Source: Candidatus Gastranaerophilales bacterium
Lineage (GTDB): Bacteria > Cyanobacteriota > Vampirovibrionia > Gastranaerophilales > Gastranaerophilaceae
Length of the DNA: 64,000 nucleotides
NCBI GenBank assembly: GCA_944322865.1
Contig: CALUQJ010000002.1
Location: forward strand, 1 to 64,000
Reading direction: 5' to 3'
Shown here: positions 41,666 through 50,676 of the stretch, one piece after another
How positions within the stretch are numbered: the stretch's first letter is position 1
How the letters are laid out: the number at the start of each line of letters is the position of its first letter
The notes under the pieces: generated by a model
Database searches by the model: none
Told to the model about the DNA's origin: nothing
The model's input: only the letters and a program-made list of their open reading frames with translations
Made by a program: the position numbers and the translations under genes

Positions 41666-42577
41666 ATGACAGAGTTTTATTTTATGAACGGGGACTATGT
41701 AGAAGCTTCTAAAGCTATGATACCTGCACGTACCCATGCTTTTCTTTACGGAACTGCTGTTTTTGAAGGTATAAGAGCATATTGGAATGCTGAAGAAAAA
41801 CAACTTTACATATTCCGCGCTCCTGAACATTATGAACGCTTAATCAGAAGCGGAAAAATCATGTATATGGAAAGCCCGTATACTGTTGAAGAATACTGTG
41901 AAATCACGCGTAATTTGTTAAAGAAAAACGGATATAAAGAAAACTGCTACATGCGCCCGAATCTTTATAAATCAGCGCAAAAAGTAGGTCCGGGACTTTA
42001 TGACAATCCTGATGCATTTATGATTATCCCAAACAAAATGGGTGATTATATTGACACATCAAAAGGGTTAAAAGTATGCGTTTCAAACTGGAGAAGAAAC
42101 AGTGATAACGCAATCCCTCCGCGCGCAAAAGTTGCCGGCGGTTATGCAAATGCAGCTTTAATCAAAACTGATGCACATAATGCAGGCTTTGACGATGCAA
42201 TTGTCCTTGATGAAGCAGGAAAAGTTACCGAGGGTTCAGCAATGAATTTATTCATTGTTCAAAACGGTAAACTTATCACAACTAAAACAACTGATGACAT
42301 CCTTGTTGGTGTTACAAGAAATACAATTCTTGAACTGGCAAAAGATTTGGGCATTCCGGTTGAAGAACGTGCAATTGACAGAACTGAATTATATATCTCT
42401 GATGAAGCGTTCTATTGCGGAACAGGCGCTCAGGTCAGTCCGATTGTTTCAATTGATAACAGACAACTCGGTGACGGCAAAGTAGGTCCTGTTGCAACTG
42501 AATTACAGAAATTGTATTTTGATGTTGTTTGCGGACGTGTCCCGAAATACAAAAAATGGTGCATGCCGGTTTATTAA
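41666..42577 (+). CDS. ilvE: Branched-chain amino acid aminotransferase
   Basis: IlvE transfers the amino group between branched-chain amino acids and 2-oxoglutarate. This fold-type IV PLP enzyme has 303 residues. Motifs are THAFLYGTAVFEGIRAY (about 24-40), YMRPNLYKSAQKVG, the PLP lysine in RAKVAGGYANAALIKTDA (about 152-169), and VTEGSAMNLFIVQNG. AGGAGG precedes the ATG. The mlaE gene begins four bases after its stop, so they share a transcript. Confidence 0.95.
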   Translation: MTEFYFMNGDYVEASKAMIPARTHAFLYGTAVFEGIRAYWNAEEKQLYIFRAPEHYERLIRSGKIMYMESPYTVEEYCEITRNLLKKNGYKENCYMRPNLYKSAQKVGPGLYDNPDAFMIIPNKMGDYIDTSKGLKVCVSNWRRNSDNAIPPRAKVAGGYANAALIKTDAHNAGFDDAIVLDEAGKVTEGSAMNLFIVQNGKLITTKTTDDILVGVTRNTILELAKDLGIPVEERAIDRTELYISDEAFYCGTGAQVSPIVSIDNRQLGDGKVGPVATELQKLYFDVVCGRVPKYKKWCMPVY

Positions 42578-42580
42578 TAT

Positions 42581-43318
42581 ATGATTGATTTTTTAGGACT
42601 TTGTGTTCAAAACTTAATAAAATGTATTAAATACATATTTGCAAGACAGGTGAGATTTTCAGCAATTGTATCTCAAGCCGCGGCTATAAGTTATGATTCG
42701 CTGTCAATCTCACTTATCATTGCTTTTATTGCTGCGGCGGTCATTGCAATACAGGTATCAAAACAGTTTTTAATGTCAGGCGCTGATACTTATATTGGCG
42801 GCACTATTGCAATTGTAATGATAAGAGAAATAGCCCCCGGGTTTGTTGCGCTTGCAATAGGTGCACGTGCCGGCACTGCTATTTCCGCGGAAATCGCTAA
42901 TATGCAGGTTACATCTCAAGTGGATGCGATTAAGACTTTAAAAGTTGATCCTGTAGGATATTATTTCACCCCAAGAATATTGGGGTCTGTGGTAACTGTT
43001 CCAATGGTTGTGCTTATTGCGGAAGTTGTCGGAGTACTGGGCGGAATGCTTGTTTCTAATGCCACAATTGATCTTCATCCGGCACGCTACATGAACTCGG
43101 TCTGGCTCTGGCTGAGTACACGGGATATTTATATAAGCCTTTTGAAAGGTGCTATATTCGGCGGTTTAATTGCTCTTGTCTGTGCAACACAGGGGTATCA
43201 AACAAAGGGTGGCGCAAAAGAAGTCGGTAATTCCACAACTCAGGCGGCAATTCTGTCCACTGTTTATCTTTTAATGGCTGATTTTATAATTAATTTAATT
43301 TTTTATATTGCAAAATAG
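42581..43318 (+). CDS. mlaE: MlaE-family lipid ABC transporter permease
   Basis: This integral membrane protein of 245 residues has about five hydrophobic spans. The central IREIAPGFVALAIGARAGTAISAEIANMQVT segment (about 86-116) and DAIKTLKVDPVGYYFTPR are signatures of the MlaE/YrbE permease. With an MlaF-type ATPase and an MCE protein it moves phospholipids. The MCE-domain protein lies 14 kb away, and no mlaF is in the window. It is translated with ilvE, an unusual partner. Confidence 0.93.
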   Translation: MIDFLGLCVQNLIKCIKYIFARQVRFSAIVSQAAAISYDSLSISLIIAFIAAAVIAIQVSKQFLMSGADTYIGGTIAIVMIREIAPGFVALAIGARAGTAISAEIANMQVTSQVDAIKTLKVDPVGYYFTPRILGSVVTVPMVVLIAEVVGVLGGMLVSNATIDLHPARYMNSVWLWLSTRDIYISLLKGAIFGGLIALVCATQGYQTKGGAKEVGNSTTQAAILSTVYLLMADFIINLIFYIAK

Positions 43319-43354
43319 CAAAAATTTTTTTGGGCATGTTTTAATCATTTTGTT

Positions 43355-43846
43355 ATGATAAAACCAATTACAGATTACATGCGAAAAAACACTGCCTATT
43401 GTGTGCAAGGTACAGTACAAAAAGTATTAGGCAATGCATTCCAGATAAAAGAAAGACTCTTTTTCAACAAAAATCACGAAAAAATAGCGAATTTAGTCAG
43501 TCTGGAAATCCAAAACAAAAAGGTTACTAAAACCATTTTGCAGACTGCTAACGGGCTATACAAAATAACCGAACATCATATGGATCTTGTAAAACTTCAA
43601 AAAAACAAAAAGAAAACACTGAAATTTCCGTACATGATGACTTCCTCTGTTATCTATGATCTTGCAGAACCGGTACGCCGTACAATGTTTATGATAAAAC
43701 AAGGTGTGCAATTTTTAACTACAGACAAAGACGGGTTATTACTATATAAAAAATTACCGAATTTCCAAGTTAAAAAATTACAAATCCATACTGGTGCAAC
43801 CTTTGATGACTGCATTTTTGATATAAGCAAAGCTTTAAGAGATTAA
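43355..43846 (+). CDS. Hypothetical protein, 163 residues
   Basis: I do not recognise this protein. It is soluble, basic (many Lys) and probably mixed alpha/beta: MIKPITDYMRKNTAYCVQG, NLVSLEIQNKKVTKTILQT, YKITEHHMDLVKLQKNKK and FPYMMTSSVIYDLAEPVRR. The ATG lies directly after a TTTTGTTATG stretch with no ribosome binding site. Its 3-prime end overlaps the convergent gene by four bases. Confidence 0.65.
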   Translation: MIKPITDYMRKNTAYCVQGTVQKVLGNAFQIKERLFFNKNHEKIANLVSLEIQNKKVTKTILQTANGLYKITEHHMDLVKLQKNKKKTLKFPYMMTSSVIYDLAEPVRRTMFMIKQGVQFLTTDKDGLLLYKKLPNFQVKKLQIHTGATFDDCIFDISKALRD

Positions 43847-44184
43847 GCGATAATAAATGCAGCTTCGGCTTTACCAAGATCAATCTTGTCAAAGGGTTCA
43901 TCTGCATTTTCTGATTGGTAAAAATCATCTTGTGTAAGGTTAATGGCATCTGATAAGAATTTTTCAATATCGACAAGATTAACAGATTTAAACAAATAGA
44001 ATTTGTTGACGTTTTTCATATATAAACCCAAAGTGTTTGTTTGCTGCAAAGCCTTCATAAACTCTTGTTTAACCGACTGTTTGTTAAAGCCGTCAAATGT
44101 GTAATCCTTCATATCAGATGTCATTTTAGCTTTTTCTAAAAGCACATAGGGCTCAATCCATTTTGTTATTATAAAACTTGTCAT
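43843..44184 (-). CDS. Hypothetical protein, 113 residues
   Basis: The family is unknown. The soluble protein begins MTSFIITKWIEPYVLLEKAK and ends in an acidic region with DEPFDKIDLGKAEAAFIIA. GGGAGCGGAG precedes the ATG at 44184, so it is probably translated. It diverges from the outer-membrane-like gene at 44286, with about 100 bases between the starts. It lacks a signal peptide, membrane span or metal site. Confidence 0.65.
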   Translation of the reverse strand: MTSFIITKWIEPYVLLEKAKMTSDMKDYTFDGFNKQSVKQEFMKALQQTNTLGLYMKNVNKFYLFKSVNLVDIEKFLSDAINLTQDDFYQSENADEPFDKIDLGKAEAAFIIA

Positions 44185-44285
44185 ACTCCGCTCCCATTAA
44201 AATCTTAAAGTTATTATTGCATAAAAATATCTTTTTACAAAATTTCTTGCTACTCTTAATAACTTTTTTAGTATACAATAATAAT

Positions 44286-45128
44286 ATGAAAAAGGTATTG
44301 TTAATAATTGCATTACTTATGGTGGTTATAACTCCTGCTTTAGCGGCAGACAATCTGCCGGGCGTAAAAAAACAGCAGGTAGAGGAAGATTTTATTCTGC
44401 CAAATATTTTCATATTTCCGGATACTTCTGACACAATAGAGGAGGTTACATCTCCAGAAACAGATACTCCGGCTGAGATTGTTCCGGAAACTCAAATCAA
44501 TACCCGTTACGATGACAGTTCTGTTGTTCGCTATGAGCTTTCGCAAGAATGGGAGGATGTCGTTGAATTGACGGATGTGCAAAATAAAACTTTTAATCTG
44601 AACACCCAATACAATGCTGTTTTGCCTCTAAGTAACAGTCTAACAGACAAACTTATGAAAAAATCTGTTATGCCTGCGACTTACAGACGTGAAGAATTTA
44701 ATATCATGCCTGTTAATACAAATCAAACTGAAACTTTTGGTAATTTTAAATTCGGAACATTGTATAAATCCGGTATTGATACCTCACAACTTGAATACAA
44801 TGCAGGGTTGTTTACCCGTTATGAACGAAGCAGATTTGCTATATCTACGGCTTACCAGAAAAATCAGATGACAACTTACGGATTAACAACCGATAATTTT
44901 TATCTTGCACCGGAATTTAAACTTAACGATGCAATATCCGTATCGAATGTATTCAAGGCTGATACAACTCGCAACAGACGTTCCAGTGAACTTGTACTAA
45001 GGATTAAACCGTTTGCAAACCGCGGCAATGACAGGGTTAATCTGGAATTTGGCGCAGGACAGACTTATGATGAAAATAACGCACTCTTTAAAACACAGTT
45101 CAGGTTTAACACTAATATTAAATTGTAA
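44286..45128 (+). CDS. Exported outer-membrane-like protein
   Basis: ATG 44286 opens the signal peptide MKKVLLIIALLMVVITPALA, giving 280 residues; an earlier in-frame ATG at 44178 would hide the signal. The middle is acidic and disordered. The C-terminal 130 residues alternate polar and hydrophobic residues (FKFGTLYKSGI, RFAISTAYQKNQM, VNLEFGAGQ), ending FRFNTNIKL, a pattern of transmembrane beta strands. It may be a small barrel or an outer-membrane-associated domain. No family is recognised and the ribosome binding site is weak. Confidence 0.65.
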   Translation: MKKVLLIIALLMVVITPALAADNLPGVKKQQVEEDFILPNIFIFPDTSDTIEEVTSPETDTPAEIVPETQINTRYDDSSVVRYELSQEWEDVVELTDVQNKTFNLNTQYNAVLPLSNSLTDKLMKKSVMPATYRREEFNIMPVNTNQTETFGNFKFGTLYKSGIDTSQLEYNAGLFTRYERSRFAISTAYQKNQMTTYGLTTDNFYLAPEFKLNDAISVSNVFKADTTRNRRSSELVLRIKPFANRGNDRVNLEFGAGQTYDENNALFKTQFRFNTNIKL

Positions 45129-45194
45129 ATTTACGTTTTACAAATTGTTTCAAGCGTTTATTTCTATTATAATTTAATTAACGAGGTTGGAAAA

Positions 45195-45629
45195 GTGACA
45201 GCAGCACGCAGACAACAGAATATTCAACAAACCGATGCAGCAGAAGAATTAAAGCAGAAACTAGATAAAAAAACAGGTTTCTACTATTCCTTTTTGACAC
45301 TTGTACTGCTGTTCTGTCTTATTCAGGTAGGTTTTGGCGTAATTTTGAATGTATCAAAGACAATCTCTTACCGCGCCAAAATTATGACCATGCAAAAGAT
45401 TAAAAACGCTGCCACAAGCCGCAATGACGACTTGAAACAGGAAATAAAAATGTTCTCTTCAATGGCTAGCCTTGAAGGTATTGCCCGCAATAATTTAAAA
45501 ATGGCAAGTGAAGATGAAGTTTTGATTCTCATCAACAACCCGCCGGCTGAAAAAACACCCAAAAAGAAAAAAAATGTCTTAATTAGTTTTTTGAAAAATA
45601 AGTTAACAGGATACAAAAATGCAAAATAA
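45195..45629 (+). CDS. Septum formation initiator, FtsB/DivIC-like
   Basis: 144 residues starting at GTG 45195, with GAGGTTGGAAAA upstream. A cytoplasmic N-terminus (about 28 residues) leads to one membrane span (about 29-50), a periplasmic coiled coil (about 55-90), and the family signature LEGIARNNLKMASEDEVLILI (about 94-114). FtsB-type proteins bridge FtsL and FtsQ in the divisome. It overlaps the TPR gene downstream by 11 bases, so the two are translationally coupled. An FtsL-like protein is 40 kb away in this window. Confidence 0.85.
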   Translation: MTAARRQQNIQQTDAAEELKQKLDKKTGFYYSFLTLVLLFCLIQVGFGVILNVSKTISYRAKIMTMQKIKNAATSRNDDLKQEIKMFSSMASLEGIARNNLKMASEDEVLILINNPPAEKTPKKKKNVLISFLKNKLTGYKNAK

Positions 45630-47208
45630 AGAAGTTCTGGAATATATAAAACATGCCTTTGAATTAAAAGAGCAGCAATGCTACAAACAGGCAATAGAAA
45701 TGCTCTACAAAGCTCTTGAAGAAGAAAGCGACAATATTGAAGTTCTTTTTCAAATAGGTGAATTATACTTTTTGATGGGAAACAGCCAGCGCGCTATCCA
45801 ATATTTTGAAAAAGTTTTGACACAAAATCCGCAACATACTGACAGTTTGGCTTTACTGAAAAAAGTTTACCTCTCACTCAACATGCCGGATGAAGCTTTA
45901 AGATACGCCAAAATACTTTTTGATGAAAATAAAAATGCTAAAAATCTCGCAGAATTAATAAAACTGGACTGTAAGGCTAATAATATTGACAAAATAGACG
46001 AATACAGACAATCCGAGTTTTTCAACGATGATAGAGTTCAGTATGAGCTTGCAAAAGTCTATTATGGAGCCGGTGATGTGCAAAAAGCAAAAGAAATACT
46101 CAGCAAGATAACAGATAATGACGATGCACTGGTGCTGCTTGGTAAGATAAATTTTGATGAAAGTAATTTTGAAAAAGCAAAAGAAATATTTTCGCAGCTC
46201 CCGCAGAATTATGAGAATGCCGAAGTTCTGAATTACCGCGGATTATTTTATCTTGAGGATATGAATTTTATAGAAGCAATAAAATCATTTTCGCTGGCAA
46301 GAAGCCTTGACAAACAAAATGCACGCTACGCTTACAATCTCGGGAATGCCTATTTTTATAATGGCTGGATGAAGGAAGCTGTTAAATCTTATCTTGATGC
46401 CGTTTGTCTTGCGCCGGATATAATGGATTACAGATATTCGCTTGCATATCTGTATTACTCTACTGGCGCTTATGATAAAACTCAGAGAGAATTGGATTAT
46501 ATTCTGGAACAGGAACCTGAACATTATCAGAGTGTTGTGCTTAACGCTGTTTTAAAATACCTCAAAAAAGATTTTCTGAATGCAAAAAATGACCTTGAAA
46601 ATGCTCTGAAAATCAAAGAGGATGATTTTGCAATTACTTCTCTTATAAAAGTTTATTGCGAATTACAAATGTTCTCAAAAGCCGAACAAATTCTGAAGCC
46701 ATTACTTGAAAAATATCCTGATAAAGCACAATATAAATGTGATTTATCCGAAATTTTGTGTTCAGAAAAAAAATATAAAGAAGCGCTGGATGTACTAAAA
46801 CCTGTTTTGGAAACGGATGAAAACTATCTACCGGCATACGGATTAGCTGCCTGCGCAGCTTATGCATTAAAAGATTTGGAACAGGCAAAATATTTTGCCC
46901 AGCAGGCTATTTCTATTGACATGAATTACGCTGCCGGATATTATTATCTGGCTCGTGTTCGTAAAGACGAAAAAGATTATGATGAAGCTGTTGAATGTAT
47001 GAAACGCGCTATAATGTATGATCTTAACAATCCTGAATATTATGCACAAATGGCAGAAATCTATAAGGAAAAAAATGATATCAAAACTGCACTTGAATAT
47101 GCAAATGAAGCCTCATCCCTTGATAATTCGACAAAATATAAGGTTTTATATTCTGATCTTGCAGCATTAAACAGAAAACGAAAACCCGATGAAAAAGTTG
47201 TCCTCTAA
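45619..47208 (+). CDS. Cytoplasmic TPR protein coupled to the FtsB-like gene
   Basis: 529 residues made of about 13 consecutive tetratricopeptide repeats. Examples are IEVLFQIGELYFLMGNSQRA, PDEALRYAKILFDENKNAKN, AVKSYLDAVCLAPDIMDYR and AVECMKRAIMYDLNNPEY. There is no signal peptide, and the first residues are MQNKEVLEYI. It is probably a protein-binding scaffold. Overlap with the FtsB-like gene suggests a role in division or envelope assembly, but nothing more specific can be said. Confidence 0.85.
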   Translation: MQNKEVLEYIKHAFELKEQQCYKQAIEMLYKALEEESDNIEVLFQIGELYFLMGNSQRAIQYFEKVLTQNPQHTDSLALLKKVYLSLNMPDEALRYAKILFDENKNAKNLAELIKLDCKANNIDKIDEYRQSEFFNDDRVQYELAKVYYGAGDVQKAKEILSKITDNDDALVLLGKINFDESNFEKAKEIFSQLPQNYENAEVLNYRGLFYLEDMNFIEAIKSFSLARSLDKQNARYAYNLGNAYFYNGWMKEAVKSYLDAVCLAPDIMDYRYSLAYLYYSTGAYDKTQRELDYILEQEPEHYQSVVLNAVLKYLKKDFLNAKNDLENALKIKEDDFAITSLIKVYCELQMFSKAEQILKPLLEKYPDKAQYKCDLSEILCSEKKYKEALDVLKPVLETDENYLPAYGLAACAAYALKDLEQAKYFAQQAISIDMNYAAGYYYLARVRKDEKDYDEAVECMKRAIMYDLNNPEYYAQMAEIYKEKNDIKTALEYANEASSLDNSTKYKVLYSDLAALNRKRKPDEKVVL

Positions 47209-47270
47209 AAAAATAATATTATAATGTTAAGTATGTAGTAGTTTTAAAAAAGAGGAGGCGGACAGGAAGT

Positions 47271-47945
47271 ATGAAAATGAAAAAATTTATAGGTGTACTT
47301 ACATTATCCGTATTATTAACGTTACCGGCATGGGCAAAAGAAGAGGAGATCTTTATTCCTGGGAATTATCCGGAGAAATATAATGCTGAAAAAATTAAAG
47401 AAATAAAGCCAATGTACAAGAACATCAGCAAAGAACAGGTTATTCATGTTGCACTGGATATGCTGCAAGGTACAAACGGTGACTTTTCAAGAAAAGCAAT
47501 TATGGGAAATAACCTTTCCGGCAAACCTGTAAAAGTAGAGTTTAAAGAGCTTGGAGCAATAAAACCTGAATACGCGGAATTTGATGCTCTGGGGTGGAAA
47601 AAAGGCAAGAATCTTTTTATCTACATAAACCCAAAGCACAAGGATGCCCCGCCTGCTGCAATAGCAGCGCTACTGGCGCACGAAGCTTTGCATCAGGATG
47701 AATACAATTCACTGGCAGAAGAAACTTATGCCTGGACAATGGAGGCTGCTGTCTGGTGTGAATTATCAAAAATTTATCCTGACAGCGGGGATGAAAACCT
47801 ACATCCGCTTGTAAACCGTGAAAATACCCTGAAAAAGCTTTTTGAACGCGGTGGATACACAAACCAGTATATTAAAAAAACAGTTTATTCAAATGAAGGG
47901 TATAAAAATCTCCCTTCAACCTCACCAGGTTTTGAAGAGTTGTAG
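47271..47945 (+). CDS. Exported protein with HExxH zincin motif
   Basis: 224 residues. MKMKKFIGVLTLSVLLTLPAWA is a signal peptide. The mature protein has AALLAHEALHQDEYNSLAEETYAW, which contains HEALH, the zinc-metallopeptidase motif, with a nearby Glu that could be the third ligand. The preceding KNLFIYINPKHKDAPPAAIAA is a strand before the active-site helix. The C-terminus is polar (SNEGYKNLPSTSPGFEEL). The family is unknown to me; a cell-envelope peptidase is likely. Its own terminator follows. Confidence 0.75.
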   Translation: MKMKKFIGVLTLSVLLTLPAWAKEEEIFIPGNYPEKYNAEKIKEIKPMYKNISKEQVIHVALDMLQGTNGDFSRKAIMGNNLSGKPVKVEFKELGAIKPEYAEFDALGWKKGKNLFIYINPKHKDAPPAAIAALLAHEALHQDEYNSLAEETYAWTMEAAVWCELSKIYPDSGDENLHPLVNRENTLKKLFERGGYTNQYIKKTVYSNEGYKNLPSTSPGFEEL

Positions 47946-47949
47946 GATA

Positions 47950-47991
47950 AAAAAAGGATTAATCCCCAAATTTCGGCATTAATCCTTTTTT
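47950..47991. terminator. Intrinsic terminator, 14-bp stem
   Basis: AAAAAAGGATTAAT pairs perfectly with ATTAATCCTTTTTT around a 14-base loop. It ends the zincin gene five bases past the stop and precedes ctpA. Confidence 0.9.
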
Positions 47992-48068
47992 ATGGAAAAA
48001 TCTACTAATTCCAATTTGTTACTCAAAAGTATATTGATTAAAAAAAATCCTTGTTGTTAAATAAAAGT

Positions 48069-49295
48069 ATGAAAAAAAAGCAGGTTGTTATATTTTTAAT
48101 TTTGGTTAGTATTTTGTTTGCATTAAACAATTTTTTAATGCACAAAAATACTGCCCCGGTTGTAGATACGCCGGAACTTATTAATCACAACCATGTTTCA
48201 TCCCAAAGATTATTTGATAATGTATGGGAAGAAATCCGCGACAATTATTATGATCCGGATTTAAACGATCAGAACTGGGAACGCTGGAAAAGCCGCTATC
48301 ACGGGAAAATTAAAACAGATGAAGATGCTAAAGTTGCAATAGATACCATGCTTGCAAGTTTAGATGATCCGTATTCACGTTTTCTGACCCGCGCCGAATA
48401 TTCAGATCAGAATACCTCAATAAATTCAAAAATCACAGGTATTGGGGTTAATATAGCAACTATTGCCGGAAAAATTCATATTATAAACGTTATTGAAGGA
48501 ACACCGGCTCAAAGTGCCAATCTTTTGCCAAACGATATTATAGTTGCAATTGACGGAAAAGATGTCAGCGGCATGCCGCTTTCTGATGTGGCAAATCTTG
48601 TCAGAGGACCGGAAAACAGCATTGTTGAACTTACAATTCTGCGTAATAACGACAAATTAGTTAAAAAAGTCGTCAGAAAAGAAATTAAAATAAAAACAGT
48701 CCGCAGTTCTGTTGATAAAAACATCGGCTATATAAAAATCAATACCTTTATCGGCTCCACAACTCCAAATGAATTTTTGGATGCGCTGGAAAAAACAAAA
48801 GATACAGAAGGGCTCATAATTGATTTGCGCGGAAACACCGGCGGTTTACTCCCTAATGCAATATTTATCGCAAATTTATTTATTCCGGAGGGAAAAATTG
48901 TCAGTATAGTCGGTAGAGGCGGTTATAAATATGATATTCTGGCTCAAAATACAGAATTTGGGGTTAAAAAGCCGCTGGTTGTCTTGATAGATGGTGCTTC
49001 TGCCAGTGCAAGCGAAATCCTTTCCGGCGCACTTAAGGACTATCATAAAGCTAAACTTATCGGTACTAGAACTTACGGAAAAGGTATGGTGCAGAAAATT
49101 ATTCCTATGCAGAATGAAACAGGACTTAACCTCACTATAGCTAAGTATCTGACCCCGAAAGGTACAGATATTAACAAAAAAGGGATTGAACCTGATATAA
49201 AAGTTACATTTAGTATAAATGATTTAAAGAACCGTAATGATGCACAGTTGAACGCAGCAAAGAATTATTTATCTAAAATGATATCTAAAAAATAA
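48069..49295 (+). CDS. ctpA: Carboxyl-terminal processing peptidase, S41 family
   Basis: 408 residues. The start at ATG 48069 exposes a signal-anchor (KQVVIFLILVSILFALN). A PDZ domain (about 95-180, including GIGVNIATIAGKIHIINVIEG) precedes the S41 domain. The catalytic Ser is in DGASASASEILSGALKDY and the Lys in GTRTYGKGMVQ. It cleaves C-termini of envelope proteins. The ribosome binding site is weak. The TTG-started frame six codons upstream is less likely. Confidence 0.93.
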   Translation: MKKKQVVIFLILVSILFALNNFLMHKNTAPVVDTPELINHNHVSSQRLFDNVWEEIRDNYYDPDLNDQNWERWKSRYHGKIKTDEDAKVAIDTMLASLDDPYSRFLTRAEYSDQNTSINSKITGIGVNIATIAGKIHIINVIEGTPAQSANLLPNDIIVAIDGKDVSGMPLSDVANLVRGPENSIVELTILRNNDKLVKKVVRKEIKIKTVRSSVDKNIGYIKINTFIGSTTPNEFLDALEKTKDTEGLIIDLRGNTGGLLPNAIFIANLFIPEGKIVSIVGRGGYKYDILAQNTEFGVKKPLVVLIDGASASASEILSGALKDYHKAKLIGTRTYGKGMVQKIIPMQNETGLNLTIAKYLTPKGTDINKKGIEPDIKVTFSINDLKNRNDAQLNAAKNYLSKMISKK

Positions 49296-49323
49296 CTTCA
49301 CGCTGGCAGGTCAGGCATAAAAA

Positions 49324-50595
49324 CTATATAGGCAGTTTTACGCAAAATTCAGTTCTGACATTTTCTTCACTATCAACGATTATTTCGCCGCCATGTGACT
49401 GAATAATCTGTTGCGAGAGATACAGTCCGAGTCCCGTACCTATTTTACGGAATTTTTTAGCCGCTGAATAGTATTTGTTGAAAATAAGTTTAATTTCATC
49501 CTGTGGTATGCCCTGACCGTAATCTATTACCGAAATAGTTATAAACCCCGGCAATTCACCGGTTTTTATATCTATATTTTCAGATGTGTTACTGTGAGAA
49601 ATAGCATTAGATATAAGATTTTTTATAACCCTTTCCAATTGCAGCGGATCAGCGTATACCTTTATGTCGCGTTTAGGGGTAAAATTAATTTTTAACCCAG
49701 CATTAACGGCAATAGGCTGCATTTCATCAATTACATCAGTCAAAAATCCGTTCAATAAGATATTTTCTTTAAAAAGTTTTATCCCCTGTTCCTTCATTTT
49801 GTAGGTTTCAAGAAGGATCTGAACCAGATCAACAAGCTCTTTATTGGACTTTTTCATATTCAAAAGCGCGAATTTTTGTTTGTCGTTAATAGCCCCGAAT
49901 TTCTCATCTAAAAAGAAATTAAGCATATTTGTTTCTGCAACAATCGGAACTTTTAAATCATGTGTAAGTGTTGCAACGAAATCTTCTTTTAACTTTTCCA
50001 GTTCTCTTTCGTTGGTAACATCCGTAATCAATAAAACATAACGTTTTTTGTTATCATCAAGCGATAATTTAACTGAACTTATAGAAAAATTATTAGCAGG
50101 AGAATGTTTGATAAAAACATCATAATTCTTAAGTTTTTCAATGCCTATATTTTCAGCAATTTGAATGTAGTCAAATATGTTTTTTCCGATAAGATCGCTT
50201 CCTTTTATTCCGAACCAGGTTGATATTTTCGGGGTAGCTCGCAGAATAACTCCTTTTTCGTTTACAATTAAAATCCCGTCAGACAGCGAATTGATAACAC
50301 TTTCTAAAAGTTTATTCTGCCGCATAAGTTCTGTTTGATACTCAATAATCATTTTTTCGCGGTCATTCAGTGTGTCGACCATTCTGTTAATACTGTTAGT
50401 AACATTTTGATAAGTCGGGTGGCTAATCTCTTCAATTTTTGTTGACAAATTCCCGTAACGGACAGAGTTCACGGTGTTTGTTACAATTCCAAGATAGTCA
50501 TTAATTTTTGACCAGCGGCGGTTTGTCTGACGCGTAATTATAAAAAGAAGTATTAATGCCGCAAGTATTGCAAGATTTAAAAGATACCATGCCAT
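49324..50595 (-). CDS. Membrane-anchored PAS histidine kinase
   Basis: 423 residues: one N-terminal membrane span (about 4-20), a HAMP-like coiled region (about 25-85), a PAS domain (about 95-200, SLSDGILIVNEKGVILRA). The HisKA phospho-acceptor is FVATLTHDLKVPI (His near 214). The ATPase domain has N-box VIKNLISNAISHS, DYGQGIPQD and GTGLGLYLSQQII. All catalytic motifs are intact. No response regulator is adjacent. The only other two-component gene in the window is the NarL-type regulator at 10.4-11.1 kb. It converges with ctpA. Confidence 0.93.
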   Translation of the reverse strand: MAWYLLNLAILAALILLFIITRQTNRRWSKINDYLGIVTNTVNSVRYGNLSTKIEEISHPTYQNVTNSINRMVDTLNDREKMIIEYQTELMRQNKLLESVINSLSDGILIVNEKGVILRATPKISTWFGIKGSDLIGKNIFDYIQIAENIGIEKLKNYDVFIKHSPANNFSISSVKLSLDDNKKRYVLLITDVTNERELEKLKEDFVATLTHDLKVPIVAETNMLNFFLDEKFGAINDKQKFALLNMKKSNKELVDLVQILLETYKMKEQGIKLFKENILLNGFLTDVIDEMQPIAVNAGLKINFTPKRDIKVYADPLQLERVIKNLISNAISHSNTSENIDIKTGELPGFITISVIDYGQGIPQDEIKLIFNKYYSAAKKFRKIGTGLGLYLSQQIIQSHGGEIIVDSEENVRTEFCVKLPI

Positions 50596-50676
50596 AATTA
50601 AACAATCTTAACCTTTTATATTTTAAATTCCATTTATGTTATACTTAGATTATAGCAAATATTGTGAGATTTGTAT

